From: Paramecium octaurelia
Taxonomy: Eukaryota > Ciliophora > Oligohymenophorea > Peniculida > Parameciidae
Assembly: GCA_905182995.1 (NCBI GenBank)
Contig: CAJJDP010000123.1
Span: forward strand, 62,001-126,000
Length of the DNA stretch: 64,000 nt
Direction of reading: 5' to 3'
The translations under genes were made by a program, and so were the position numbers. This document shows positions 36,010 to 47,670 of the stretch, one piece after another; the first letter of the stretch is position 1; each line of letters starts with the position of its first letter. The notes under the pieces were generated by a model. It was not told where the DNA came from. It saw only the letters and a program-made list of their open reading frames with translations, and searched no databases.

Positions 36010-36822
36010 ATGCTAACTTTGGAGATTATCAGGAATAACGAAGAGCTGCCAAGGAAGTCTACTTCAAAGTGTTTAGATCACTCTGTATATTAACATCAAT
36101 ATAGTCAAGGGTTCTCCATCATAGATCTAAAAGCCAGGAGATATTTGAAATAACTGGATTTGTAAGCCATATTCAAAAAATACGATCCTGATAACAAAGG
36201 CTGGTTGTCCATAGTCAAATTCAAATATCTGATGCATCAAGAATTGGGTATGTCAGTGTAGGAAGTCGAAAAATTAGTCATATACTTTAGAGATGAAAAA
36301 GAAGACAAAGTAATTATTAACAATAAGAAGGTCAATTACGAATACTTCCTGGGGATCGATTGGTATTTGGAAGAATTGTAGAGATTGGAAGAACAAGTAA
36401 AGACAGAATCTGTTAAATATGCTAAATTGTATAATAGGAGAGTGAGGGTTAAGACTACCTCTCCTCCCCCAAGGTAGGAAACAAAATTTGTAGAAAGACC
36501 ATAATAATAATAATAATCTACTATTTATAGCAGTTTTACTCGTTTTTCATAAGCTGTTGAAAAACAGCCTGTCCCATAACCTGTTTAATATGAGTAGCCT
36601 CGATTTGGATTTATAGACAGAGATAATTCGCATGCTCAATCTGTGAGTAAGCAGTTTCCTCAAAAAAGCAATATTGAATTTTCTGCTGAATCCAGTTTGA
36701 AGAGCAAGCAGAAATCCTCTTCTTTGTAACCTAAGAGAGTCTAATTTGAGGAGAAATAAGGATATTAAAGATTTAAGGAATCCGCATAAGTTAGTGGAAA
36801 TTATGCTTCTAAATATTATTGA
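36010..36822 (+). CDS. EF-hand-like protein with disordered C terminus
   Basis: A 270-codon single-exon frame begins MLTLEIIRNNEELPRKSTSK. The first half holds a calmodulin-like helix-loop-helix pair. LQAIFKKYDPDNKGWLSIVK has a loop with Asp at positions 1 and 3 but Lys where the bidentate Glu (position 12) is expected. A second pair, EVEKLVIYFRDEKEDKVIIN, has no clear Ca2+ loop. Calcium binding is therefore doubtful. The second half is Q/S/P-rich and probably disordered, with a poly-Gln run encoded by repeated taa. It starts 87 bases after the B-box gene's stop. A role in a ciliary or cytoskeletal complex is possible but not shown. Confidence 0.62.
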
Positions 36823-36868
36823 ACATTGGACTTAATTGACTATTTGAATTATTATAATTAAATTCAAA

Positions 36869-38424
36869 ATGGATAATTATAAAAAATATCTCTTTGATGA
36901 GAAATTTCAAGAGCCACAACCTCGGAACACATACTCATTCTAAGCTCAAGAGAGTCAAGAAGAATAACCTGTGGAATCAAATTTTGATGATGAATACAAA
37001 AAAGATTTTCTTCAAAATCAAATTAAAAACATTAGAGAAAAATTAATTATGATGGGTTTTCCAAGTTTGGGTGATTTGTATAGCAATTCAAATTCTGAAG
37101 TCGATCTTACTGTCAAAGTGTAAGAATAATTCAAATCATTTTAATTAGATTGGTTGCAGTAATTAAATAAAGAAGAGAGGACATGGATTTTAAAAATACC
37201 TATCATGAAAGAGTTAATAAAATCGAAGCAGAAAAACAATAACTAGCTTGTAATTTTGAAAGAGTATCAAATAATCGAAAAATACTTGAGTAAGAAAATA
37301 CAACCTTATAAGCCAAGATCAAGAGCACAGAAAAGGTTCAGAAAGAATAAATGTAAGTTGATTTATCAATATAATAGTAATAAATTGATGTTGGAAAGAG
37401 AGGATCTATAAAAATAGCTATCAAAATTATAAAGTAGATCGACTTAATTTGAACATGAAATGAAGTAAAGGGATTTAGAAATTTAAAAACTTAAAGATCA
37501 CATTAAGAAATAATAGGCTTCAAAAACTTATAAAAATAGTTTAGAAATGACATAACCTATTGAATAAGGGGGTCCAAGTGTTTTTGCAGCAAATGGAGAA
37601 TATGAATTTAGTCAATTGGTTATGAAAAAATGGGAGGAAGTCAATAATAAATTACTTAGGGAGAATGAATAACTTAGGGAAAATCTAGTCAAGATTCATA
37701 CTGAATTAGGAGAGATACTGCAAATTAGGAGGGATGTCTATATCAAAAGAAGAAAAATAGATTTTGGGGATGAGAATATTCCACCAGAATTGGATAACCC
37801 ATAACAAAATATGCATCAATTCAAAAGTGACTTATTCAAGGCTCCTTTAGAAACTAATGGCAAATAAGCTATTTAGATGTTGTAAGAGAATCTATCAACG
37901 TTTAAAGAACTAATGAAAAAGTTTGATTAATAGTATGAACTTTAAATGAATGAGGATGAAATTGAAATTGAAGCTGAAGGTGGTAAAATTAAGGCATGTA
38001 AGAATTTGACTGAGCTATTCAAGAATTACAATTATATTTTTGAAGCACAGGATAAGATGATAAGTTAAATAATCAATAAGAGCTAAAATTTAAAAAAGAT
38101 AGACGAATTAAATTTTAATTTAAATAGATTCAATAGAGTGTTGGATGACAAGTAGATTGATGATGTTAAGAAGTATTTACAAGATTAGAAAAAGTATCTA
38201 GATGAATAAAAAAATGAGATGGACATGATCAAAAAACAATTTTAACATTAATTGAAAAAAAGGGAGGAAGAGAAATAAATAATTCAAGTATTCTATTTTA
38301 TTAAAATAATTAGATGAAACGATAGATGCTTGAAGAAACCAATGATAAATTCAAGGAAAATATCAGGATGCTGGAAAATGCAAGTAGACAAGCCTTACAA
38401 TAACTTAATTAGGATAATAATTGA
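36869..38424 (+). CDS. Long coiled-coil protein, ADIP/SSX2IP-like N terminus
   Basis: A 509-residue model with one intron (38288-38313, 26 nt); spliced length is exact. A short segment near residue 55, NIREKLIMMGFPSLGDLY, resembles the start of the afadin- and alpha-actinin-binding domain (ADIP, SSX2IP, yeast Msd1), which begins with a helix ending in 'LGFPSL'. Coiled coil fills almost all the rest (LLREN-EQLRENLVKIHTELG-type heptads). ADIP-family proteins act at centrosomes and basal bodies as microtubule-anchoring scaffolds, which would suit a ciliate. The assignment rests on one short block plus architecture. Codons TAA/TAG are very frequent because the coil is Gln-rich. Confidence 0.58.
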
Positions 38425-38635
38425 TTAAATATTTAAATATCCAATTATTATTATACAATAAAATGTTGCACCCTTTTTAATCCATCTTCTGTGATAGATA
38501 GATAAGATATGAGGAGGATGCAACATATCTCGACAAATTGAAATAACATTCTTTATAAAATAAAAAATTTATATAACTAATTTGTTTGAAAATATTAACT
38601 AGCAATTACTATTAAATTATTATTTATAATTCTCT

Positions 38636-41600
38636 ATGAACTTATTGCATCAGCCAAGGAATAATAAAAAACGTCTAACAATTTCAAAAGAATTGGCTTA
38701 GAGAAAATAGAGCATTATTTAACATGTTTAATGTATTTTAATTGATTTTTATATTGTAGCTGGTGCTCAATTAGTTAAATAAGATTCGTCTTCCAAATTG
38801 AACAAATAAGAGAAATAAAATCGAAAAGCATCTATAGATTCATCACTATATTCGCATTCCTCATTCTATGTTCAAAAAAAGTTAAATATACAAATAAAAT
38901 AGAAATTAAAAAGAAAAAGAATTAGAGGAGTATGAAGAATACTAATTGAATTCATCTGAGTATTCAGAATAATCCATACCTACAATTCAATATGTTAAAT
39001 AGGAATCCATAAAAGAGCCTAATTAGTTAATTGAAATCTATAATGATAAGAACCATTAATTTAGAGCTGACTTTGACGAAGTCGCTCAAGATAATTAAAA
39101 GCGTGAAAAACTTTCCAAATATCTAGAACTATTTGTATTAGAATAGGACGATCATCCAGAAAATGAAGTAGCATATTCAAAAATAGTTAAAAGATATGAG
39201 AAATACTATTAACGCAATCCTTTTTAGGATCCATTTTATATATAATTGGTACCATTAAAAGGAACAAAACGATTATTTTATGAATTAAAAGTAAATTTAT
39301 ATTTAATTTTAAGAAATATTAAGATAACATAAAATTTTTAAAATTTAGAAAAATTGCTGTTTTTTTGTCACTGATATTTCCAATTTTAGCAAATGATATG
39401 ATGAATACTAGAATCTATAAGATATTGATGACCATATTGATTTTGTTTAATGTCTTTCTATTCATTGTAGTAAAGACAGAACATAGAGAAGACACTTTTG
39501 AAATAGAACAAGTTGTTACAATCTTATTTATCATTGAAATTATCATAAGAATCTTGGTTTCTGGGTTCTTTTTCACAAAAAATGCCTTTTTTCTCAAGAT
39601 GTAGGACATATATGATTTCACTTTAATATTCGCAACTACAATAAATCTGTATTATCCAGAAATATTTATCATTGACATATCTCCATTGAGAATGATTACA
39701 CTTCTATTTTATTTGGGAGATATCTTTGACGATTTGCAAGTCATGCTCAAAGCACTCAAATAATCCATAAAATTTCTAATTGAAGCATTGATGATAGTTG
39801 GACTCTTTTCTCTTTTCTTTGCAATATGCGGTGTATTCCTATTTCAAGGTTTATTTAATTATCGATGTGAATATGATAATGGCGATGAGACAGATGGATG
39901 GGTTCAATGTCATGAAAATTCTTGTTATGAAGAAGGCATGACTTGTAAATTTACATCTGAAACTCCAAAGATGCCAACCTCATTTAATAATGTGATCTTT
40001 TCATACGGTTAGATTTTAAGAACAATAACAATGGATGATTGGAGTTGGGTGATGTTTTATACAATGAGGATATTTCATCCATGGGTTTGGATCTATTATT
40101 TGTTGATCATATTTGTCGGTGGCTTCTTTGGATTCAATCTAGTTATTGCTGTTCTTAAAACACATTATGCAGAGGCAGCAGAGGAGAGTGCAAAGAAACA
40201 AGAAGAGGAAGAAATTAATAAGTTAATAAAGGACAATTAAGAATATCCGGAGAGAGAACTCATTAATGTATTTGATGTTGCTTTTCTAAGATACATTGGA
40301 TTCTTTGCCACTATTCAAAAGTATAGGGAATGTTTTTCAAGCAAGATTATCATGACTTCTCATTTGGAATCTGAATCGTAAATGAATAAAACCATTTCTG
40401 AAGCCAGAACATTATCAGCTGCCTAGAAGAAATAAAGTGGTCAACATGTATAATATGTAACATATAAGTTAGAATTTTGAGAATTAAAGTCTATTAAAAA
40501 AAATACAAGAATTCACCACTAAGAACTTTTTACTTAGAAAGTTTAGATTGTTAAAATATTAGCAATTGATAATTAATCTGAAGAACTACTCAGAAGATCC
40601 TTTGGAGTTGGAGATTCTATCAAAATTATAAAATACTTCCTATTCCTGTTTGTAGTCAGAAGTGAATTACTAAATGGAATAACACTTTTCAAGTTAAAAT
40701 GACGTTTTATTAAAATTCATGTAATTCAATAAAATATTATTAGTTAGATAGATTTAGCTTTGTAAGAGGAAAAAAAATTTAATCCTGAAAAAATGAGGAA
40801 AATCAAGTTTAAATAGCAGTATCCCAATTGGTCTAATTAGGTCAAGTTAATTAAAAAATAAGCTTAGTAATAGAAACTGCAGAGAAGTTATTTTCCTTCG
40901 AAAAAGAAGAAAAACAAATGGAATATCAATTTTAAAAAAGATGAAGATAAAGAATAAGATGAAACTAGCAAAAATACTTATGAAATGCTTGAGAAGTCTC
41001 CAGAATAACAATATTAAAATTTGAATATATAACAGAAAGCTTCATTAAAGAAAAAATCTAAAAAATTTGCTAAGATTGTAGAGGGTTAAGTTTTAATATT
41101 TGTTTAAGGATATTATTTAACATATGATGAAATAAAAGATAAAGTCAATTTAAAGATCCCAATTATAAAAAACAATTTTACTAGCAATTAATTTAAATAC
41201 AGAAAGTTAAGAGAAAAAGAATTATAGGGTGGTAAAATAATAAAAAAGAGTAATTGGTCAGGGAAGGATGTATTAATATTGAATACAAAGAATCTAGAAT
41301 ATTTCAATCTAATTTTTGTATAATTGAATTAAAGAGATGTTTTGATATGGATGAAGGGATTGAAAGGCAAAATCCTAAACTTAATAAAATACACCAATCT
41401 CATTATTACAAGCACAACAAGCAGGGTCTGTTTTGATTTAGTAATATTCATAAATTTTACATTCCTTTCACTTTGGAACATTGCCAATTCTAACACTATC
41501 CATTAGGTTGAAAATGTTTCAACAGTTTTACTCTCAATTGAATTGTTGTTAAGAATTACTTCAATTAAAATAAAAGATTTTACTAGTAATCCAAATTACA

Positions 41601-44600
41601 TGTTTTAAGCAGCAATAGTAATTATTAATATAATTGAATTGACAATGAAGGATTTAATGAATGTTTTTGATGAATAAAATTTAAGATTAATCAGAGGAAC
41701 CAAGTGTTTGTTATTCTATCGATGTCTAAAGTATAATGCTATGGCTGTTAGAATTGGACATATAGCATCAATGACATTTAAACAATATATTTATTTGACA
41801 TTTCTAATGTTTTTGGTTATCTTTATGTATGCTTTAGTTGGTATGGAAATGTTTGCAGGAGAATTCGATTAAACGGACACATTAGGCTAATTACATTCAT
41901 ATGATAATATTTTCAAGGCCTTCATGACTATTTTTAATATCATGACCAACGATGATTGGTATGGAGTATATGTAATGGGAGGGCAATTAAATTACACCTT
42001 TGCAGTAATCTATTCATACTCTATGGTCATTATATTGAATTATTTGACTTATGGTCTATTTATGGCTGTATTACTAGATGGATTTGGAAAGTATTTGAAT
42101 CAATCAAATGAGAATGCACCTTTATTCAATAATGAATAGCATGCGGAAATCACGCAGAATTCAAATGAGGAATTGGAGAAACAAGTATAATAAACCATTC
42201 TAAGTCCAATAGGATCTTAAACTCACATTATTTTAGAGAATAACTAAGCAAAATCTAAAGTTGATTTGATTACCAATTTTTTCAAATCTATCAGTAATAT
42301 TTATAATTAATTAGTTAGAATAATTGAATAAAGACTTATTGAACAGAACCCCTAAACTATACACTGGAATAGAATGTTAGAATTCTCTCTATATATTTGA
42401 TAAAGAGAATATCATCAGAAAAGCATGCACAAAAGTTGCCACAGCTAATATCTATGTATATTTTATGGATCTAGTGTTGTATGCATCTCTTATAACTTTT
42501 ATAATGAATACCTACTATGATTACGAGGAGAGATCAAATAATACATGCGACATCATTTAATTAATAATAAATATATGGATGTCAATTGATATTGTAATAA
42601 ATGTAATAGCCAAGGGATTGTTTTTGGACAAAGGATCCTATTTTATTTCAGTCTGGTAGATTTTGGATATAATTTATATTATATCTCACTTCATAACATT
42701 TGGATCTTCGTAATATGCACAGATTTTAGATTTCTTCTTGTATTTTGGATATCTAAGACCCATGAAATTGTTATTTCGTATTAGTTGGTTGACACAACTA
42801 AGAATAGCACTTGGATATTCTTTAGTAGATATCACAAATGTTTTAATTACTATGTTGTCTGTTTGGATCATGTTTGGTGTGTACGGAATAATCCTATATG
42901 AAGGTTCGTTTGGTTTTTGTGATGATAAAATGAATTTCGAGATTAGTTACGATTAATGCATAAAAGAGAATAGACACTGGATTAATTATAAGCATAACTT
43001 CGATAATATTACAGTTGCTATTCCGACCCTGTTTGTGACATCAACATTGGATGGATGGGGCGAGATCTACTAAGTAGCTGAGAATAGTTAATTGCCAACT
43101 ATAGGACCTTAGCCATTCAATAGTTATATATATACCTACTTCTTCTTTATAATCTTTGTATTCATTGGATCCATGTTCTTTTTAAGTTTGTTTACAGGAG
43201 TTCTGTATTCAAATTTGAAAGAAAATCAGTAGAAGATTGAGATGACGGATGTCACTTAGTCTTAGAAGGAATTTCAAGAGATCTCATCCATAATTATTAA
43301 GGATTTCCCAATATTTAGTTCACCTCCCACCAATGGTATTAGAAAATTGGCATCAGATATAACTAATAATTCTTACCTTTTGATTTTCATGTATCTCTTG
43401 CTGATACTCGATCTAATAATTCTATTATTATTTGAATCAGATATGAGTGAAAGTTACTTCAGAGCTGTGAATAATATTCATAATGCTTTGACAATAATCT
43501 ATGTGGTTTGGATCATCTTGCTGTTTTTGGCTTTGGGAGTTGGTAGATTTTTTGATAATTATTGGAGAAGATTTTATTTCTTTTTGATCATAGTGGGCAT
43601 AATTGATTTTATAGCTGATTATTCGATCGATTGGATTATGATATATTATAGATCGACTCCTTATGACAAGGCTTACTAGATATTAAGGATTTTCTTCTCG
43701 CTCAGGAGTTTAAGAGTGATTATTATATTCCAAGGATTAATTAATTTACAAAGATTGATGAGAGTGATGGTGTTCGCATTCCCTTTTTTAGGTAAGATAT
43801 TTACGATATTGATGATTGCTATGCTTATTTTTGCTTTGATTGGTTGCTAATTGTATGGTCAAATAGATAGTGGAGCAGTGATGGATGATTAAATCAATTT
43901 CTAGAATGTAGCATAGGCACTGTTGGCTTTATTCAAATGTGCTTCTGGAGATGATTGGAGAACAATAATGACAGACACAATGCAACACAATCCTCTCTGT
44001 CTCGATGATCCTAAATATTGTGGAAGTGTTCACAATCAATATTTCTTCTTCCTTTTTATGCTCTTGTCTAATTATGTATTACTCAATCTCTTTGTCCTTG
44101 GATTGATTGAACAATTTGAATAATTCTTTTAATTGCAGAACTCCTTGATTCAAACTTATGTGGAAAACATCGACAAAATCAAAACGGTCTGGTGCAAATA
44201 CTCCTCTGAGACTCAAGGACAAGCTATGAATTACAAGTTTTTATGTAAGTTCCTGTTGGATATTGGCAAACCCTTGGGAGGAGGGAAGGAGGAGAACCTA
44301 TGGGATGTGGCCAAATTAGCATCAAGTTTCAAGTTATAATGGTAATTATACATTTCCTAATTATAGTGATCATTATGGTTACATCCAATACAATCAATTA
44401 ATATATGAATTATTTAGAAGACGTTTTGTCAATGAAGTCTTTAAGGAAGGGTCGGAGAGTTCGATTGTCAAAATTAAGCAATTCAATAAAGAGATGCAAT
44501 TGAGACTAATGTATTATAGGAAAAATAAACTGTTGGAGAGATCAAACATCAGTCCAAACAAGTAGCTTAAAGCTAACTTTAACATCTTGCATGATTACTT

Positions 44601-45168
44601 AACTGTCTTGATCCTATTCAAAACTTGGGAATCCTATTCAAAATTGATCTTTTAGAAGATTTGCAGAGAAAATAACTTCTCAGACAGCGATGAAATTTCA
44701 ATTCATATTGACAAAAAGAGCAAACAAAAGTATTTACATTATTGATATGAATCTAGTTTTAATAATTATGAATTTGACGATGACTTTTCTGAATCTGATA
44801 ATATGACACAACAATAGTTGAATAACTAGATATCCTAACAATTTAATAACTCAATCAATCAAAATTTAATTCTACAAAATAGCAGTAGTCTCTAAAGTGG
44901 TTCAAAGAATCATATTATTGGAAGTCTCAAGAATACAAGTTCAAGAAGAGTCCAGAGTTTCAGAATCAAAAAGAAGGGCAATCAAAAAATCAACATCAAT
45001 CCATCAGAACCTCAAAACAATGAATAACTTAAACATTACAATACACTCAAAAGTCAGTAGTAGATTGATTAAGAGGAAAAATTACCCTATTACAAAAACC
45101 AATTTGATTTGTCTCTCTAAAGCGACTACAAAGAAGGTACATTATTAAATGCAAGAAAAAATTATTGA
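38636..45168 (+). CDS. Four-domain voltage-gated-type cation channel, copy 2
   Basis: A 2111-residue model with eight introns (38733-38759, 38881-38902, 39291-39313, 40448-40472, 40721-40743, 42294-42318, 44342-44366, 44730-44756); spliced length is exact. It is a paralogue of 24319-30668, alignable from the N terminus to the post-IVS6 EF-hand-like region. Pore loops are TMDDWSWVMFYT (about residue 441), TNDDWYGVYV (1064), TLDGWGEIY (1422) and SGDDWRTIM (1723): Asp in all four repeats, and unlike copy 1 an intact W in repeat IV. Extracellular Cys between S5 and the pore in repeats I and IV are conserved in both copies. A TGA at about 44743 lies inside the last intron and does not interrupt the protein. 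It is a four-repeat cation channel of the Cav/NALCN/CatSper superfamily; the exact subfamily needs a tree. Confidence 0.93.
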
Positions 45169-45216
45169 GATGAATACTTGACATTCTGTTTATATTTAAA
45201 GTTTATTATTATAAAG

Positions 45217-47198
45217 TCAAACAATTTTATGAAATCTTACTGTGACAGAAACCCAAACTGCATAGATATCTTCTGGATAAATCTCCATCTTCACTCTAAC
45301 AGCATGATATGTTTGATCTCCTCTTGCAGTGAGTACTTCCCCACCAATAGGAGATGTTTTTATATCCTCCAACATCTTCTAAATGTTCATGTGATTGAAA
45401 CAAATTGGAAAACTCATAAATGTATGCCCTTCAGGTATATAAGTTCTAATAGCAGATTGAAATTCAGTTTATGCAAATTACAATCCTATTTTCAATACTG
45501 ATACTAAATACCTGTAATCTTTTCGGTTTCATAATTGGCCAAAGCTATCTACATAATGCTTCCCAGTTTTTCATCGTATCTAGTAGCCAAATTAATAACT
45601 AACACTTGAAAAATTAATACTTTTTCTATAGCTTCCTATGGCTTCCCTGAGTTATAACTCTAACTTCGGCTCCAATTCATCAGCATGCATTGTTTATCTC
45701 AATAAGACCAGTTAGAAATTCTGTGGTTTTAACAGGTTAAGTTCATTTGGATCAACAGCCTTCCATTTAGTATAATCTTCTATATTTAGATCAGTTCTTA
45801 ACACAGAATCGTTTTCTTAGATGTTTGCATAAAAACACTTATGATTAAAAATACACCCAATTCTTTTATATAACTAAGGAACCTATTTTATTGTATTATC
45901 TTTTAAAATACCTTAGGATCATTAAGTTGAAACTTATGACCAGTCAAAGGTTCCCAGAAATTGTATATATATTCAGCCTATTTCTAATTTGGCTATTTTG
46001 GTTGCCGTAATCTAGTCATAACCCATCCATGAGGTCTATCAGCTGTAGAACCAAATACAACAAATGCATCTATATTAAACCCAAGAAAGAATGAGCACAA
46101 TAATAAGCAATGGTCCTCAAAGTCTCCACCTTTCAATGCTAAAAACGTTGGAAACCTATGCCAAACCTCTAATCGGTCTCCAGACGGTCCTCTATCCGAA
46201 GTCTTCATTGGTATCAGACTGACAAATCTGGCAGCGTGATTAGGACTCATGATCCCTCTTACACTTTGTAATTCCCTTATAAAAGTGCTGGATGGTCTCC
46301 ATATTCCATCCTGAGATTCTGAATATAATTTAATTGGCCGAACAGATAATTTAAGTTCTTTAAAATCATTCCACCATGCATTGCCATAAGTATGAAATCT
46401 ATCGGATATTTAATTGATCACAGATTTCTCTTTGGAAAGCTATGAAACAACTATGTTTTCTGGAAGCAATACTAAGCCTGTTTTTGGCAATAATTCCAAA
46501 TGAATTTAAAGTATACCAACATGATTCTTCCTCTCATTTTACATTTTTGTATTGTATGTAGTTGGAAGTTCTATATTCAATGAGATATTGCCATAGCATA
46601 ATAAAAATCTCCATTCGATTAATTTTTGTGAAAATAACTTTCTTTATCCATTTTAAATTTAAATTACGCATAATTCAATAGGGTGATCTAATTTGCTTAA
46701 AGTCAACAAATCCACATTCGCCTTTTGAGCATCAGTTCTCAAATCAAACAAAAATAGTTCATTAAACTCAGGTTCTACTGTGGCATCAACTGTTGCAGAT
46801 GCAAATCTCTGACCACAGAAACTTAAATATAACTGCAATTTGGAATTTTCAGGTTCTATAAAATCCAAGAAAGCTCTTCCCTTGTAAATACGCAAACTAA
46901 CTGACCGATAATTAATACGATCTGGGTCTACGAATGTAAGCTTAATATTCTGATTTGATCATACTTGTTTATTTTATTTATTAAACTCATCTATTTCATC
47001 CAAATGTTTGATATCCAAGATGAGGTTATCAATGAGATTAGTCTCTCTGAGTAATTTGGTCAATTTTTCATTATCCAAATCATCAATTTGAATTTTTTCA
47101 CTTTCGATTTTCTTCTTCAACTTATCAAACACTTCGCCTTTATCGAAATAATTGTTGATTAGTTATCGAATTTTAGTTATTTGTTCTTTGGAATACAT
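45217..47198 (-). CDS. CEP76: CEP76 orthologue (centrosomal/basal-body protein)
   Basis: A 626-residue model with introns 46941-46964, 45883-45911, 45599-45620 and 45486-45511; spliced length is exact. The layout follows CEP76. A helical N terminus is followed by a C2 domain (RIYKGRAFLDFIEPENSKL, LYLSFCGQRFASATVDATVE). A transglutaminase-like domain comes next (HAARFVSL, then FPTFLALKGGDFEDHCLLLC, SFFLGFNIDAFVVFG, PHGWVMTRL). The C terminus has KRIGCIFNHKCFY and PEGHTFMSFPICF, ending RGDQTYHAVRVKMEIYPEDI. CEP76 limits centriole over-duplication in animals; the inferred place here is the basal body. In the transglutaminase-like triad region the Cys position lacks a clear nucleophile in this copy, consistent with a non-enzymatic fold. 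Its start is 23 bases from the divergent RPABC4 start. Confidence 0.93.
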
Positions 47199-47221
47199 AA
47201 TTTAAATATATAAATTAATTA
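47199..47221. promoter_or_regulatory. 23-bp divergent start-to-start gap (CEP76 / RPABC4)
   Basis: Only 23 AT-rich bases separate the two divergent ATGs, including both 5' UTRs. Whatever drives transcription of both genes must lie here or overlap their coding starts. No distinct motif can be named. Confidence 0.5.
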
Positions 47222-47409
47222 ATGGACATATAAGACGCCTCTAGAGTTGTTTACATTTGTGGAAGTAAGTTACTTATGCTAAAATAGAGTGTGGAAAGGA
47301 TGTTTAACTTGAAGCCAAAGACATAGTCAGATGTCAATGTGGTTACAGAATCCTATATAAAAAAAGAAAGGCAGATCCAAAGAATCCCCCCCAGTACGAA
47401 GCAATCTGA
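47222..47409 (+). CDS. POLR2K: RNA polymerase subunit RPABC4 (Rpb12/ABC10-alpha)
   Basis: A 54-residue model with one 23-nt intron (47265-47287); spliced length is exact. The sequence VVYICGKCGKD...IVRCQCGYRILYKKRKADP matches the small zinc-binding subunit shared by RNA polymerases I, II and III. The first Cys pair is the normal C-x-x-C. The second reads C-Q-C (RCQCGYR), one residue shorter than the C-x-x-C usual in this family. The C terminus (NPPQYEAI) is close to the common '...FDAR/FEAR' end. Size is typical (50-70 residues). Confidence 0.92.
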
Positions 47410-47670
47410 ATTATTATCATTTATCTATGCCAATATACACTTCCAATCAACTAAAACTGAATCACTTGTCCTCTTCAAACAAACATCAATGCAACTAAAA
47501 TTTTAGTATAATAGGTTTGCAATATATAAGCATTAAATGAGGATTATGCTAAAATTTACATTCTAATTTCATATCAATTGCAGTATTAGTATCTTTAATG
47601 ATTAAATATTACTCTTTATAAATTATCTGAGTAAAGAGAAATGATAATAAATATCTTTGTTTACGTATTA

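Noticed and set aside
36470-36510. taa repeat (taataataataataa) as a microsatellite.
   Set aside because: It lies in frame and encodes poly-Gln within the EF-hand-like gene.
44730-44756. In-frame TGA inside channel copy 2 (cat tat TGA tat gaa), suggesting stop readthrough or selenocysteine.
   Set aside because: A 27-nt GT..AG intron exactly covers the TGA and keeps phase.
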